The notes: generated from the sequence alone by a model not told the origin. 64,000 bases of DNA from Stenotrophomonas acidaminiphila (GCA_002951995.1 CP019797.1:976501-1040500), one strand, 5' to 3'; counted from the first letter of the stretch, positions 25,929 to 36,476 are shown. Made by a program: numbers and translations.

Positions 25929-27290
25929 TCAGCGCAGCAGTACCAGGGTCGCCAGTCCGAGGAAGGTGAAGAAACCCATCGAGTCGGTGATGGCGGTCAG
26001 GAAGATGCCGCTGGCCAGCGCCGGGTCGAACCCCAGCCGCTTGAGCGTCATCGGGATCAGCACGCCGGCCGACGCCGCCAGCAGCAGGTTGCAGGTCAGG
26101 GCGATGAAGATCACCAGGGACAGCCCGGGGTTGTGGAACCAGACCAGCACGATCAGCCCCAGCACCGCGCCCATCAGCAGGCCGTTGAGCAGGGCCACGC
26201 GCAGTTCCTTCCACAGCAGCGCCTTCACGTTGGAGGCGCCGACCTGGCCCAGCGCCAGGCCGCGCACCATCAGCGCCAGCACCTGGGTGCCGGCGTTGCC
26301 GCCGAGGCCGGCGACCATCGGCATCAGCACGGCCAGCGCCACCAGCTTGTCGATGGTGCCTTCGAACTGGCCGACCACGTTGGCGGCGACGAACGCGGTG
26401 CACAGGTTGACGAACAGCCACACCAGGCGCCGCCGCATGGCGCGCCAGACCGGGCTGAACAGGTCCTCGTCCTCGTCCAGGCCGGCGGCGCCCAGCGCCT
26501 GGTGTTCGGCCTGGGCGCGGATGATGTCCACCACGTCGTCGATGGTGATGCGCCCGATCAGGATGTTGTTGTCGTCCACCACCGGCGCCGACACCCAGTC
26601 GTGGTCGGAGAATTGCCGCGCGACCTCGTCGGCGCTCTCGCCCACGTCGATCGCCGGCTGCTCGTCGTCCACCAGGCGGTTGATCGGGGTGCTGTCCTCG
26701 TGGGTAACCAGCGAGGCCAGCGACACCCGGCCCAGGTACTGGTGGCGGCGGCTGACCACGTACAGGTAGTCGGTGTGGTCGGGCAGTTCGCCGCGCAGGC
26801 GCAGGTAGCGCAGCACCACGTCGATGTTGACGTCGGCGCGCACGGTGACCACGTCCGGGTTCATCAGGCGCCCGGCGGTGTCCTCCGGATAGGACAGCAC
26901 CTGCTCCAGCCGCTCGCGGTTCTCCCGGTCCATCGACTTGAGCACTTCGTCGATGACCGTATCCGGCAGGTCCTCGACCAGGTCGGCCAGGTCGTCGATG
27001 TCCAGGTCTTCGACCGCGGCGATGATCTCGTCCGGGTCCATGTCGGCCAGCAGGCTTTCGCGCACTTCCTCACCGACGTGGACCAATACCTCGCCGTCGT
27101 CTTCCTGGTCGACCAGGCCCCACACCACCTCGCGCTTGCCCGGCGGCAGCGATTCGAGCAGGTTGCCGATCTCCGCCGGCGCCAGCGTGTTGACCAGCCG
27201 CCGCACCGGCCCCAGCCGGCCACTGTCCAGCGCGTCGGAAAGCATGCGCAGCTGGCGCGCGGTCTTGTCGTGGCGTACGGCTTCGGCCAT
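25929..27290 (-). CDS. mgtE: Magnesium transporter MgtE
   Basis: Inner-membrane Mg2+ channel/transporter, 453 residues. The order is the acidic N-domain (HEAT-like, LLESLPPGKREVVWGLV), two CBS domains (about 140-260, RVSLASLVTHEDSTP; APVVDDNNILIGRITI) and five C-terminal spans with the conserved GLGGNAGTQ pore motif. Mg2+ binding to the cytosolic domains closes the pore in characterised homologues. It follows ptsI with a 128-base gap on the same strand, so it may be transcribed with the PTS block. Confidence 0.95.
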   Translation of the reverse strand: MAEAVRHDKTARQLRMLSDALDSGRLGPVRRLVNTLAPAEIGNLLESLPPGKREVVWGLVDQEDDGEVLVHVGEEVRESLLADMDPDEIIAAVEDLDIDDLADLVEDLPDTVIDEVLKSMDRENRERLEQVLSYPEDTAGRLMNPDVVTVRADVNIDVVLRYLRLRGELPDHTDYLYVVSRRHQYLGRVSLASLVTHEDSTPINRLVDDEQPAIDVGESADEVARQFSDHDWVSAPVVDDNNILIGRITIDDVVDIIRAQAEHQALGAAGLDEDEDLFSPVWRAMRRRLVWLFVNLCTAFVAANVVGQFEGTIDKLVALAVLMPMVAGLGGNAGTQVLALMVRGLALGQVGASNVKALLWKELRVALLNGLLMGAVLGLIVLVWFHNPGLSLVIFIALTCNLLLAASAGVLIPMTLKRLGFDPALASGIFLTAITDSMGFFTFLGLATLVLLR

Positions 27291-27418
27291 CGGGACTCCG
27301 GGAACGGGAGGGCCGCGATGCAGGATGCGGCAGGGAAGGTGTCGGGCGCGTCATTATCACGCGCCGGTGTTTCGGTGCACACCCTCCGCGCCGGTGCGTG
27401 GTGCCCGGGCGCCGGCGC

Positions 27419-29143
27419 TCAGGGCGGGCAGCTGCCGGCGAGCCAGCGCTCGATGCCGCGGCGGTCGCGCGCCTGCAGCAGCTTGCCGGCGCGTGCGCGC
27501 AGTTCGCCATGGTCGCAGTCGCGGATCGCCCGGCGTACTTCCAGCAGCGTCGCCGGGTGCAGGCTGAATTCGGTCAGGCCCAGGGCCAGCAGCAGCGGGG
27601 TCATGCGCGGGTCGCCGGCGATCTCGCCGCACACCGCCAGCGGCGTGCCGTGCGCGCGCGCGGTGCCGATCACCTGCGCCAGCAGCTGCAGCACCGCCGG
27701 ATGCAGCGGCGAATACAGCTCGCCCACCGCTTCGTTGTTGCGGTCGGCCGCCAACAGGTACTGCACCAGGTCGTTGGTGCCGACGGACAGGAAATCGACC
27801 TGGTCGATGAAGGTCGGCAGGGCGATGGCCGCGGCCGGCACCTCGATCATCGCGCCGACCGGCACGTGCTCGGCCAGCACGTGGCCTTCCTCGCGCAGCG
27901 CCGCCGCCTGCCGGGTCATGCGCCGCTTGAGCGCGAGGATTTCCTCGCGGGTGCTGACCATCGGTACCAGCACGCGCACCGGCCCGTAGCCGGAGGCACG
28001 CAGCAGCGCGCGCAGCTGGGTGTCGGCGACCCTGGGATTCGCCAGCAGCAGGCGGATGCCGCGCAGGCCCAGCGCCGGGTTGTCCTCGCGGCCCAGCACC
28101 AGCCCGCTGCGATCGGCCTTGTCCGCGCCCAGGTCGAGGATGCGGATGGTCACCGGCCGCCCGCTCATGCCGAGCACGGCGTCGCGGTAGTGGTGGAACT
28201 GTTCTTCCTCGTCGGGCAGGCCGTTGCGCTGCAGGAACAGGAATTCGGTGCGGTACAGGCCCAGCCCATGCGCGCCCAGGGCGTGCGCGTGGGCCACGTC
28301 CTCGCGCGATTCGGCGTTGGCCAGCAGGGTGATGTCCACCCCGTCCACGGTGCGGCTGGGCTTGGAGCGCAGGTGGCCGAGCTCGCGCTGTTCGCGCGCC
28401 AGTTCGCGCAGGCGCTGGCGGTACTGGCGCAGGTCGTCGGCGGCCGGCTCCAGCACCACCTCGCCGCTGCCGCCGTCCAGGATCAGCACGTCGCCGTCGT
28501 TGATCCGGTTCAGCACGCCGCTGGCGCCGACCACCAGCGGCAGGTGCAGGCTGCGGGCGAGGATGGCGCTGTGCGACAGCGGGCTGCCGGCACTGGTGAC
28601 GATGCCGACCACGCCCTGCGACTGCAGTTGCGCCAGCTCCGAGGGGGCGACGTTTTCGCACACTAGGATTTCGCCCGCCAGGCCCTTCATGCCGGCCGGG
28701 CGCTTGTGCAGGAAGGCGTTGATGCGGCCGATGACGTGGTCCAGGTCATCCAGGCGGGCGCGCAGGTAGTCGTCCTCCATGCCCTCGAACACCTGCGCCA
28801 GGGTGTCGCGCTGCAGGCGCAGCGCATAGGCCGCGCTGTAGCGCTGGCTGCGGATGCGTTCGTCCAGCGCCAGCAGCAGCTCCGGGTCGTCCAGCAGCAT
28901 GGCGTGCAGATCGAGGAACTCGCCGACCTCGGCCGGCAGCGCGCCCTGCAGGCGCTGGCGCAGTTCGCGCATCTCGGCGCGGGCCGACTCGATGGCCTGG
29001 TGCAGGCGCTGCAGTTCGGCGTCGACCGCGCTGGCGGGGATGCGCTTTTCGGTGACGTCCTGCGCATGCGGCAGGCGCACGCGGGCGCGGCCGAGCGCGC
29101 TGCCGCGCGATGCGCCATGGCCATGCAGGCGCAGCGCGGTCAT
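27419..29143 (-). CDS. ptsI: PTS enzyme I (phosphoenolpyruvate-protein phosphotransferase)
   Basis: Takes phosphate from phosphoenolpyruvate and passes it to HPr. The 574 residues show the phospho-His site TSAGSPLSHSAI with His191, the PEP-binding segments GLYRTEFLFLQR and PMVSTREEI, and the signature DFLSVGTNDLVQYLLAADR. There is no GAF domain, so it is the sugar-type EI and not PtsP. It lies 58 bases after ptsH. No sugar EIIB/EIIC is visible in the window, so its phosphate probably serves regulation here. Confidence 0.95.
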   Translation of the reverse strand: MTALRLHGHGASRGSALGRARVRLPHAQDVTEKRIPASAVDAELQRLHQAIESARAEMRELRQRLQGALPAEVGEFLDLHAMLLDDPELLLALDERIRSQRYSAAYALRLQRDTLAQVFEGMEDDYLRARLDDLDHVIGRINAFLHKRPAGMKGLAGEILVCENVAPSELAQLQSQGVVGIVTSAGSPLSHSAILARSLHLPLVVGASGVLNRINDGDVLILDGGSGEVVLEPAADDLRQYRQRLRELAREQRELGHLRSKPSRTVDGVDITLLANAESREDVAHAHALGAHGLGLYRTEFLFLQRNGLPDEEEQFHHYRDAVLGMSGRPVTIRILDLGADKADRSGLVLGREDNPALGLRGIRLLLANPRVADTQLRALLRASGYGPVRVLVPMVSTREEILALKRRMTRQAAALREEGHVLAEHVPVGAMIEVPAAAIALPTFIDQVDFLSVGTNDLVQYLLAADRNNEAVGELYSPLHPAVLQLLAQVIGTARAHGTPLAVCGEIAGDPRMTPLLLALGLTEFSLHPATLLEVRRAIRDCDHGELRARAGKLLQARDRRGIERWLAGSCPP

Positions 29144-29201
29144 GCCGCCACGCCTCCCGGCGTGGTGCGGGCAGGAACCGCCGCCGCGTCCGCCGCCGCC
29201 A

Positions 29202-29471
29202 TCAGCTGTCCTCGTCGAAACGGCGCTCGAACAGATCCACGACCGCCGCCATGGCGTCGGCCTCGTCCTCGCCCTGTACCCGCACCGTGACCGGCGTGCC
29301 CTGGCCGGCGGCCAGCAGCATCACGCCCATGATGCTCTTGGCGTTGACCTCGCGGCCCTTGGCCACCAGCGTGGCATTGGCGCGGAAGCCGGACAGCAGC
29401 TGCACCAGCTTGGCGGTCGCGCGGGCATGCAGGCCCAGGCGGTTGGATACGGTGAGTTCGCGTTCAAGCAT
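29202..29471 (-). CDS. ptsH: Phosphocarrier protein HPr
   Basis: An 89-residue phosphocarrier. With the start at ATG 29471 the EI-phosphorylated residue falls at His15 (LGLHARATAK) and the HprK target at Ser46 (NAKSIMGVM), the canonical numbering, which decides against the upstream ATG at 29489. Its start overlaps the end of the EIIA-Man gene by eight bases, so the two are translationally coupled. Confidence 0.95.
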   Translation of the reverse strand: MLERELTVSNRLGLHARATAKLVQLLSGFRANATLVAKGREVNAKSIMGVMLLAAGQGTPVTVRVQGEDEADAMAAVVDLFERRFDEDS

Positions 29472-29856
29472 CGTCGATGATGGCTCCATTTCGGGCGCCC
29501 GCCGCGGCGGTGGCGGGCAGTTGGTCCAGTCCCTGTTCCGGATAGTTCATCACCCGCAGCAGCATCGGCAGGCTCAGTGCCGATACCCGCCGCACCGGCG
29601 TGCCCAGCCGCGCCAGCCGCGCCGCCAGGTTGCTGGGGCTGGCCCCGTACAGGTCGGTCAGCACCAGCACGCCGTCCTCGCCTTCCACCCGGCGCATGGC
29701 CGCCGAGGCCAGCGGCAGCTGCGCGTCCAGGTCCGCGTCGAACGGAACCTCGAAGGCCTCGGCATTGAGTGGCAGCTGGCGCAGCAGGCGGGTGGCCACT
29801 TCCAGCAGGGAAGAGCCGACGCCGGGATGGGTCACGAGAAGGATGCCGCAGGTCAT
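29464..29856 (-). CDS. PTS EIIA of the mannose family
   Basis: A 130-residue cytoplasmic EIIA-Man protein. The phosphorylated histidine is His10 in LLVTHPGVG, and the DLYGASPSN and SLPMLLRVMNY segments match the family. In most xanthomonads and many beta/gammaproteobacteria this gene lies beside ptsH-ptsI without the membrane EIIC/EIID partners, so it probably acts as a regulatory phosphate acceptor. It is 65 bases after rapZ. Confidence 0.9.
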   Translation of the reverse strand: MTCGILLVTHPGVGSSLLEVATRLLRQLPLNAEAFEVPFDADLDAQLPLASAAMRRVEGEDGVLVLTDLYGASPSNLAARLARLGTPVRRVSALSLPMLLRVMNYPEQGLDQLPATAAAGARNGAIIDDA

Positions 29857-29921
29857 TACTGAACGTTAACAGGTCGGATGCAGTCCGCGATAGCGCCTGG
29901 ATCGCGCTTTGCGCGCACCAT

Positions 29922-30800
29922 TCAGTCCTGTTCGCGGTGGAAGGTGGCCACGTCCGGCCAGCCCTGCGCGCGCGCATGCCGGGCCAGGCGCTCGGCCAGG
30001 TACACCGAGCGGTGCTTGCCGCCGGTACAGCCGAAGGCCACGGTCACGTAACTGCGGGTGTCGTTGCCCAGCTTGGGCAGCCAGGTGTCGAGCAGGTCCT
30101 CGAGCTGGGCCGCGTAGCGCACCACTTCCGGCTGCGCGTCCAGGTACTCGCGGACCTCGCGGTCGCGGCCGCTCAGCGAGCGCAGTTCCGGGTCCCAGTG
30201 CGGGTTGGGCAGTACCCGCGCGTCGAACACGAAATCGGCCTCGGCCGGCACTCCGCGCTTGTAGGCGAAGGACTCGAACAGCAGCGACAGGCCGCTGCCG
30301 TGGCCGAGCGCGTATTCGGTGATCAGCTTGCGCCGCAGCTGGTGCACGTTGAGCCGGCTGGTGTCGATCACCGCGTTGGCCTCGCGGCGCAGCGGCGCGG
30401 TCAGTTCGCGCTCGCGCACGATCGCCTCGGGCAGGGACAGGCCGAGCTGGCTCAGCGGATGCCGCCGCCGGGTGTCGGCGAAGCGCGCCAGCAGGGTGTC
30501 GTCGTCGGCCTCGAAGAACAGCAGGGTGGCATCGATGTCATGGTCGCGCGCCCGCTGCCGCCAGCTGGCGAGCTGGCTCAGGTCGCTGCGGCCGCGCACG
30601 TCGATGCCCAGCGCCAGGCGCCGCGGCCGGTCGTCGGTGCGTTCGCCGAGCACCCCACGCACGAACTCCGGCAGCAGGTTGACCGGGATGTTGTCCGAAC
30701 AGTAGTAGTCCAGGTCCTCGAAGGTCTTCAGCGCCACCGACTTGCCCGAACCGGACAGGCCGCTGACGATGACCAGCACCGGGGCCGGCGTGGCGTTCAT
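29922..30800 (-). CDS. rapZ: RNase adapter protein RapZ
   Basis: A 292-residue RNA-binding nucleotide-binding protein (formerly YvcJ/YhbJ). Walker A GLSGSGKS is at residues 14-21, and the C-terminal domain carries the conserved [11 protein letters not shown] segment. In E. coli RapZ senses glucosamine-6-phosphate and delivers the sRNA GlmZ to RNase E. Its start overlaps the hprK stop as ATGA, so it is coupled to the PTS-Ntr genes. Confidence 0.95.
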   Translation of the reverse strand: MNATPAPVLVIVSGLSGSGKSVALKTFEDLDYYCSDNIPVNLLPEFVRGVLGERTDDRPRRLALGIDVRGRSDLSQLASWRQRARDHDIDATLLFFEADDDTLLARFADTRRRHPLSQLGLSLPEAIVRERELTAPLRREANAVIDTSRLNVHQLRRKLITEYALGHGSGLSLLFESFAYKRGVPAEADFVFDARVLPNPHWDPELRSLSGRDREVREYLDAQPEVVRYAAQLEDLLDTWLPKLGNDTRSYVTVAFGCTGGKHRSVYLAERLARHARAQGWPDVATFHREQD

Positions 30801-31746
30801 GGGATGCGTTGCTCCAGCAGGTTGCTGTGGCGGGCGATGAACATCGCCGCCGGGTCGATGCCCTTGGTGCGCAGGATGTGCAGGCGCGTGGCCGCCTCGG
30901 TCAGCACCGCCAGGTTGCGCCCGGGCATCACCGGCAGGGTGATCAGCGGCACGTCCAGGTCGAGCACGTGGCGCTTGCCGGAGTCGCCGGTCAGGCGTTC
31001 GTAGCCGTAGCTGCCGGGTTCGGTCATCGGTTTGGTCAGGTGCACGATCAGCCGAAGGTACTTGTTCTTCTTTACAGATGTGTCACCGAACATCTGGCGC
31101 ACGTTGAGCACGCCCAGGCCGCGCACCTCCAGCAGGTCCTGCAGCAGTTCGGGGCAGGTGCCGTCGAGCACGTCCGGGGCGATCTGGGTGAACTCGGGGC
31201 GTCGTCGGCCACCAGCCGGTGGCCGCGGCTGAGCAGTTCCAGCGCCAGCTCGCTCTTGCCCGAGCCGGCCTCGCCGGTGATCAGCACGCCGATGGAGTAG
31301 ATCTCCATGAATACACCATGCAGGATGATCCGCGGCGCCAGCGTGCGTGCCAGGTGGTAGGACAGGTGGTTGAGCAGTTCGTGGCCGCGCCGCGGCGACA
31401 CCCACAGCGGGGTCTGCGATTCGTCGGCGGCCGCGCGCAGGTCCTCCGGGCAGCCGTGGCTCTTGGTGATGACCAGCGCCAGCGGCCGCGCCTGGATGAT
31501 GCGCTCGATCACTTCCCAGCGCTGGCGCGAATCCAGCGAGTCCAGCCAGGCCAGTTCCTCGGTGCCGAGGATCTGCACTTTGTTCGGGTAGATGGTGTTG
31601 AGGTAGCCGGCCAGCGACGGGCGCCGCGCGACGGTGTCGCCGGCGTCCAGCTCGCGGTTGCCGCCGGCCTGGCCCGCGGCCCAGCGCAGGTCCAGTTTCT
31701 CGCGCTGCTGGTCGAACAGTTCGCGGGCGGTGATGCGGGTGTTCAT
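30797..31746 (-). CDS. hprK: HPr kinase/phosphorylase, one-base frameshift
   Basis: Phosphorylates and dephosphorylates Ser46 of HPr. The N-terminal half ([19 protein letters not shown]; Walker A GEAGSGKS at residues 158-165; [10 protein letters not shown]) is followed in another frame by the rest ([20 protein letters not shown]; the HprK signature [29 protein letters not shown]). Adding one base to the run at 31196-31199 (GGGG on the plus strand) restores a continuous 316-residue protein of normal family length. The start overlaps ptsN as ATGA. A real loss of HprK is possible but less likely than a sequence error. Confidence 0.88.
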
Positions 31747-32195
31747 GAGGGTCGGATCCGCTGCGGATGGTCGAGGATCTGTTTCAGCGCGCTGCCGTCG
31801 TTGGCCGCGCGCAGGGCATCGCGGACGTGGGCGTCGGAGAAGATCTCCGCCAGCTCGGACAGCAGCATCAGGTGCTGGTGGGTGTAGTGCTCGGGCACCG
31901 CCATGGCGAACACCAGGTCGACCGGTTCGGCGCCGCCGAAATCGATGGGTTGCAGCAGCCGCAGGAAGGCGCCGCGCGGGTGTTGCAGGGTGGGGGAGCG
32001 GCCATGCGGGATGGCGATGCCGTGGCCGATGGCGGTACTGCCGACGTTCTCGCGGTCGCACAGGCTGCGGAAGATGCTCTCGGCGCCGGCTTCGCGGCAG
32101 GCGAGCAGGCCGGCGGCGGCGCGCAGGGCGCTGTCGCGGTCGGCGGCCGCGAGTACCCGGGTACTCACGGCCGCCATCAGGTCATTCAGGGGCAT
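31743..32195 (-). CDS. ptsN: PTS EIIA-Ntr regulatory protein
   Basis: A 150-residue nitrogen-PTS EIIA protein. The phospho-acceptor is His64 in [10 protein letters not shown], after the TAIG turn. EIIA-Ntr regulates potassium uptake, stress and nitrogen functions by binding partners in its dephosphorylated state. It lies in the classical rpoN-hpf-ptsN order, 24 bases after hpf, and overlaps hprK. A npr gene is absent; ptsH downstream may serve. Confidence 0.94.
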   Translation of the reverse strand: MPLNDLMAAVSTRVLAAADRDSALRAAAGLLACREAGAESIFRSLCDRENVGSTAIGHGIAIPHGRSPTLQHPRGAFLRLLQPIDFGGAEPVDLVFAMAVPEHYTHQHLMLLSELAEIFSDAHVRDALRAANDGSALKQILDHPQRIRPS

Positions 32196-32219
32196 GACTG
32201 CAACGGACGGTGACGGATG

Positions 32220-32534
32220 TCAGCCATTGTCGCGCAGTGCATGGGAGGCGTGGGGCAGATGCTTTTCCTTGTGCTTGATCACCAGCCGGTCGAGCTTGTC
32301 GGCCAGCACGTCGATCGCCGCGTACATGGTCTGTCCGCCGGCCTCGGCGTGCAGGGTCTGGCCGGGGAGATTGGCGCTGGCATCGACATGGTGCTCGTTC
32401 TTCTGCAGCGACAGGGTCACCCTGACTTCACAGTGCTGGTCGAAGTGCTTGCCCAGCCGTTGCAGCTTGGTCTCCACGTACTCCTTCAGGGCGGGGGTGA
32501 CTTCCACGTCTTTGCCAAACGTTTCGATACGCAT
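32220..32534 (-). CDS. hpf: Ribosome hibernation promoting factor (short HPF)
   Basis: Binds the 30S decoding region to stabilise idle ribosomes in stationary phase. The start at ATG 32534 is fixed by an AGGAGG ribosome site a few bases upstream and gives 104 residues (MRIETFGKDVEVTPALKEYV), the short-form size. The YAAIDVLADKLDRLVIKHK helix is typical. It lies between rpoN and ptsN, as in most proteobacteria. Confidence 0.94.
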   Translation of the reverse strand: MRIETFGKDVEVTPALKEYVETKLQRLGKHFDQHCEVRVTLSLQKNEHHVDASANLPGQTLHAEAGGQTMYAAIDVLADKLDRLVIKHKEKHLPHASHALRDNG

Positions 32535-32592
32535 CGGATGCCTCCTGTGGTTCTTCGGTTGCCAATGAACCCTGCCGCCGGCCGCGAACGTT

Positions 32593-34023
32593 TCAGACAA
32601 GGCGTACGCGTTCGTGGGAGGCGGAGATGTTCATGGCTTCACGATACTTCGCCACGGTGCGGCGCGCCACCGGTATTCCGCTGCCCTTGAGCATGTCGGC
32701 CAGCTTGGCGTCAGAAAGCGGCTTGCGCGGGTTTTCGGCCTCGATCAGGCGCCGGATCATCGACTGGATCGCGGTGCTGGAGGCCTCGCCGCCGCCGTCG
32801 GTGTCGATGCCCGAGGCGAAGAACGCGCGCAGCGGCAGGGTGCCGCGCGGCGTGCGCACGTGCTTGCCGGCGATGGCGCGGGAGATGGTGGATTCGTGCA
32901 GCTCCAGCTCCGCGGCGATCTCGCGCAGGGTCAGTGGCCGCAGCGCCTGCGCGCCGAACTCCAGGAACCCGGCCTGGTGGCGTAGCAGGCTGTTGACCAC
33001 GCGCAGCAGGGTCTCGCCGCGCGCCTCCAGGCCCTTGAGCAGCCAGCGCGCTTCCTGCAGTTGGCCGCGCAGGTAACTGGCGTCGGCGTCGCCGCAGCGG
33101 CGGATCAGCTGCTCGTAGCCACGGTGGATCACCACCCGCGGGCCGGCATGGCCGGCGAGGGCGGCCTTCCACATGCCGCGCTGGCGCCAGACCACGCAGT
33201 CGGGCACCACATAGGCGTCCGCGGACACGTCGCCCAGCTGCCGGCCCGGGCGCGGGTCCAGCGTGCGCAGCAGCTGCACGGCCTGCTCGACGGCCTCGGC
33301 CGGTTGCCGCAGTTCGGCGGCGATACCGGGGATGCCGGCCCGCGGCAGGCGTTCCAGCGGCCCCGCGGCGATCTGCCGGGCCAGGCTCAGGCCCGGGGTG
33401 GCGGCGGGCAGGGCGTCGAGCTGCAGCGCCAGGCATTCGCCCAGGGTGCGGGCGCCGACGCCGGGCGGGTCGAAGCGCTGGATCCGGTGCAGCATGGTGA
33501 GGATCTCGTCCTCGCCGGCGGCGATGTCCGGGCGCAGCGTCTGGGCAATGGACAGAAGCGGTTCGCGCAGGTAACCGTCCTCGTCCAGCGCATCGACCAG
33601 GGCGACGCCGATGGCGCGGTCGCGCGCGCTCAGGTGGGACAGGTGCAGCTGCCACAGCAGGTGGTCGGCGAGGGTGTCGGCCCCGGCGACGCGGTCACGG
33701 GCATCGCTGTCGTCGTCATCGAACGAGCCGCCCTGGCCGCCGCTCCACTGCTCGCCCTCGCCGGGCCAGTCCATGCCCGCGTCGGCGTGGCTGTCGCCGG
33801 CATCGGCCGCGGCGCTGGCGTCCCCCGGTTCGGAGCCCGGGTCGGGGCCCGGCTCGCCGGGCGCGGCTTCGTCGGCCCATTCCAGCAGCGGGTTGCTCTC
33901 CACCGCCCCGGCCAGTTCCAGCTCCAGCTCGGTGCTGGACATCTGCAGCAGGCGGATGGCCTGGCGCAGCTGCGGCGTCATGACCAGCTGCTGTCCCAGC
34001 GATGTCTGCAGCCGTGCTTTCAT
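32593..34023 (-). CDS. rpoN: RNA polymerase sigma-54 factor
   Basis: A 476-residue sigma-54. Region I is Gln/Leu-rich (LGQQLVMTPQLRQAIRLLQ), an acidic linker spans about 50-110, and the C-terminus has the helix-turn-helix and the RpoN box ARRTVAKYREAMNI recognising the -24 element. In xanthomonads sigma-54 controls flagella, pili and nitrogen genes through enhancer-binding activators. It is 42 bases after lptB and heads the hpf-ptsN regulatory genes. The frame is complete. Confidence 0.96.
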   Translation of the reverse strand: MKARLQTSLGQQLVMTPQLRQAIRLLQMSSTELELELAGAVESNPLLEWADEAAPGEPGPDPGSEPGDASAAADAGDSHADAGMDWPGEGEQWSGGQGGSFDDDDSDARDRVAGADTLADHLLWQLHLSHLSARDRAIGVALVDALDEDGYLREPLLSIAQTLRPDIAAGEDEILTMLHRIQRFDPPGVGARTLGECLALQLDALPAATPGLSLARQIAAGPLERLPRAGIPGIAAELRQPAEAVEQAVQLLRTLDPRPGRQLGDVSADAYVVPDCVVWRQRGMWKAALAGHAGPRVVIHRGYEQLIRRCGDADASYLRGQLQEARWLLKGLEARGETLLRVVNSLLRHQAGFLEFGAQALRPLTLREIAAELELHESTISRAIAGKHVRTPRGTLPLRAFFASGIDTDGGGEASSTAIQSMIRRLIEAENPRKPLSDAKLADMLKGSGIPVARRTVAKYREAMNISASHERVRLV

Positions 34024-34065
34024 CCCGGTTCCAGGCAGAAGGGGGAACGGCCTGCCGCGGCTGGA

Positions 34066-34784
<719 letters not shown>

Positions 34785-34785
<1 letters not shown>

Positions 34786-35324
34786 TACTTCTTCTCTCCC
34801 GCCGCGGCCGGCGCCTTGTTCTTGGGCTGGATCACGGTGCGCACGCGGGTGCCGTCGCCGCCGCTCTGCATGTCGCCGCTGCGGGTGTTGTAGACCATGC
34901 GCTGGCCGGCGTTGGAACCCCGCTCGGAGTCGACCTTGTAGTTGCCGGTCAGCACGATCACCTCGCTGTTGACGTTGTAGTCCATGTTGTCGGCGCGGGC
35001 GTTCATCCAGGTGCCGTCGTCCATCTGCTGCTTGAGCGTGGCCTGCTTGCCGGTAAGCACGACGCGTTCGGTCTCGCCGTTCTTCTGGATCACGTCGGCG
35101 GTGTCGGCATGGATCTCCAGCGTGCCCTGGACGATGACCACGTTGCCGCTGAAACGGTACTTGCCGTTGCCGCCGGCCAGGTTGCCGCCGCTGTTGTCGG
35201 CGACGATGTCCATGGGCTGGTTGCGGTCCGATTCCCTGGCCGTGGCCACGCCGGGAACGAGCGTGGCGGCGAGCAGGACGGCCGGCGCGAGCTTAGCGAG
35301 CCTGGCGGGCAGCATTGGGTTCAT
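34785..35324 (-). CDS. lptA: LPS transport periplasmic protein LptA
   Basis: Periplasmic bridge protein carrying LPS from LptC to LptD. The 179 residues have a signal peptide (cleavage near ATA-RE, residue 29), then the OstA/LptA beta-jellyroll domain ([44 protein letters not shown]). The Lys-rich C-terminus is ordinary. The start overlaps the end of lptC by 32 bases. Confidence 0.93.
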
Positions 35325-35868
35325 AACGGGTCTTGACCTGGGAAAGAAGGGAATACTGCCGGGATTTCAGGTCGGCCTCGAAGCCGACGCCGCTCTGCCG
35401 CAGGCCCGGGCGGGCCATGGTGACGGGCTCGGCGGTACGGGCCAGGCTGCGTTCGGGGAACACGTCCAGCGCGGTGGTGCGGAAGGTCGTCGGCGGGGTG
35501 CCGCCCTGCTCGGGGCTGTCGCCGGCGACGTTGCCGCGCAGGCGCAGTTCGTCGCCCTTGGCGCTGACCCAGCCGGTGTCGGCGCGCAGCTGCCAGTGCC
35601 GGCCCTCGGCGTCGGGCAGCAGGAACAGCGGCCGCGCGATGACCGAGGTCTGGTCGGACGCATTGCGCTCCATGGACGGCGCGCGCAGCGTGGCTGCCTC
35701 CTGGCCGTCCTTGTCCAGGGTGACGATCTCGAAATCGCCCAGCACGTAATCGGCACGTACCTGCGAGGCGCCGGCCGGCGCCAGGGTCGCGCGGTGCCGC
35801 CAGGCCGACCAGCCGCTGGCCAGTGCCGCCAGCAGCAGGCCGGTGCCGATGAGCATGCGCCAGTTCAT
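35293..35868 (-). CDS. lptC: LPS export bitopic protein LptC
   Basis: Inner-membrane anchored LptC, 191 residues: one N-terminal span (MLIGTGLLLAALASGW) and a periplasmic jellyroll domain (ADYVLGDFEIVTLDKDG; RALDVFPER-like segments). It receives LPS from LptB2FG and hands it to LptA. The start at ATG 35868 overlaps the kdsC stop (ATGA), the usual coupling in kdsD-kdsC-lptC-lptA-lptB operons. Confidence 0.92.
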   Translation of the reverse strand: MNWRMLIGTGLLLAALASGWSAWRHRATLAPAGASQVRADYVLGDFEIVTLDKDGQEAATLRAPSMERNASDQTSVIARPLFLLPDAEGRHWQLRADTGWVSAKGDELRLRGNVAGDSPEQGGTPPTTFRTTALDVFPERSLARTAEPVTMARPGLRQSGVGFEADLKSRQYSLLSQVKTRYEPNAARQAR

Positions 35869-36413
35869 CGCGCGTACTCCGCCACGACCGTGTCCAGCCG
35901 GCCCTGCAGCGCCAGCAGCACGTCGCACAGCTCGCGCGCGGCACCGCGGCCGCCCTCGGCGCGGGTCTGCCAGTGCACGCGCCCGGCGATCAGCGGGTGC
36001 GCGTTGGCCGGCGCCACCGCCAGCCCGACCGCGCACAGCGGGGCCAGGTCCGGCAGGTCGTCGCCCATGAACGCCACCTGCGCCAGGCCGATGCCGAAGC
36101 GCTCGCACAGCGCGCGCACGCTGGCCAGCTTGTCGCCGACCGCGATCTGGGTGTCGATGCCCAGGTCGGCGCCGCGGCGCTGCGCCGACAGGCTGTTGCG
36201 CGCGGTGATCAGCACCGGGTGGATGCCGTGCTTCTGCAGCAGTTTCAGGCCCAGCCCGTCCTGCACGAAGAACGCCTTGCTCTCGTTGCCGGCGTGGTCG
36301 TAGTACAGGCGCCCGTCGGTCAGGGTCCCGTCCACGTCGAAGCACGCCAGCCGGATGGTGGCAGCGACGGCATGCAGCTCGGCGGGAAAGTGGGCGAGGG
36401 GAGACCAGGACAT
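35865..36413 (-). CDS. kdsC: KDO-8-phosphate phosphatase KdsC
   Basis: HAD-family tetrameric phosphatase that makes KDO for the LPS inner core. Motif I is CFDVDGTLTDG (Asp26, Asp28), followed by LITARNS (motif II) and FMGDDLPDL (motif IV). The length of 182 residues is typical of the capless class. It is 63 bases downstream of kdsD. Confidence 0.95.
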   Translation of the reverse strand: MSWSPLAHFPAELHAVAATIRLACFDVDGTLTDGRLYYDHAGNESKAFFVQDGLGLKLLQKHGIHPVLITARNSLSAQRRGADLGIDTQIAVGDKLASVRALCERFGIGLAQVAFMGDDLPDLAPLCAVGLAVAPANAHPLIAGRVHWQTRAEGGRGAARELCDVLLALQGRLDTVVAEYAR

Positions 36414-36476
36414 GGTGCGGGCGATCCGTTGCGGCGGGGGCGGGCCATCGGGCCCGAAGCGTGATTGTGCGGGCTT

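Noticed and set aside
31072..32061. A longer minus-strand frame that would fuse sequence upstream of MNTR to hprK
   Set aside because: The upstream part is an Arg/Pro-rich shadow of ptsN; hprK starts at ATG 31746 overlapping the ptsN stop.
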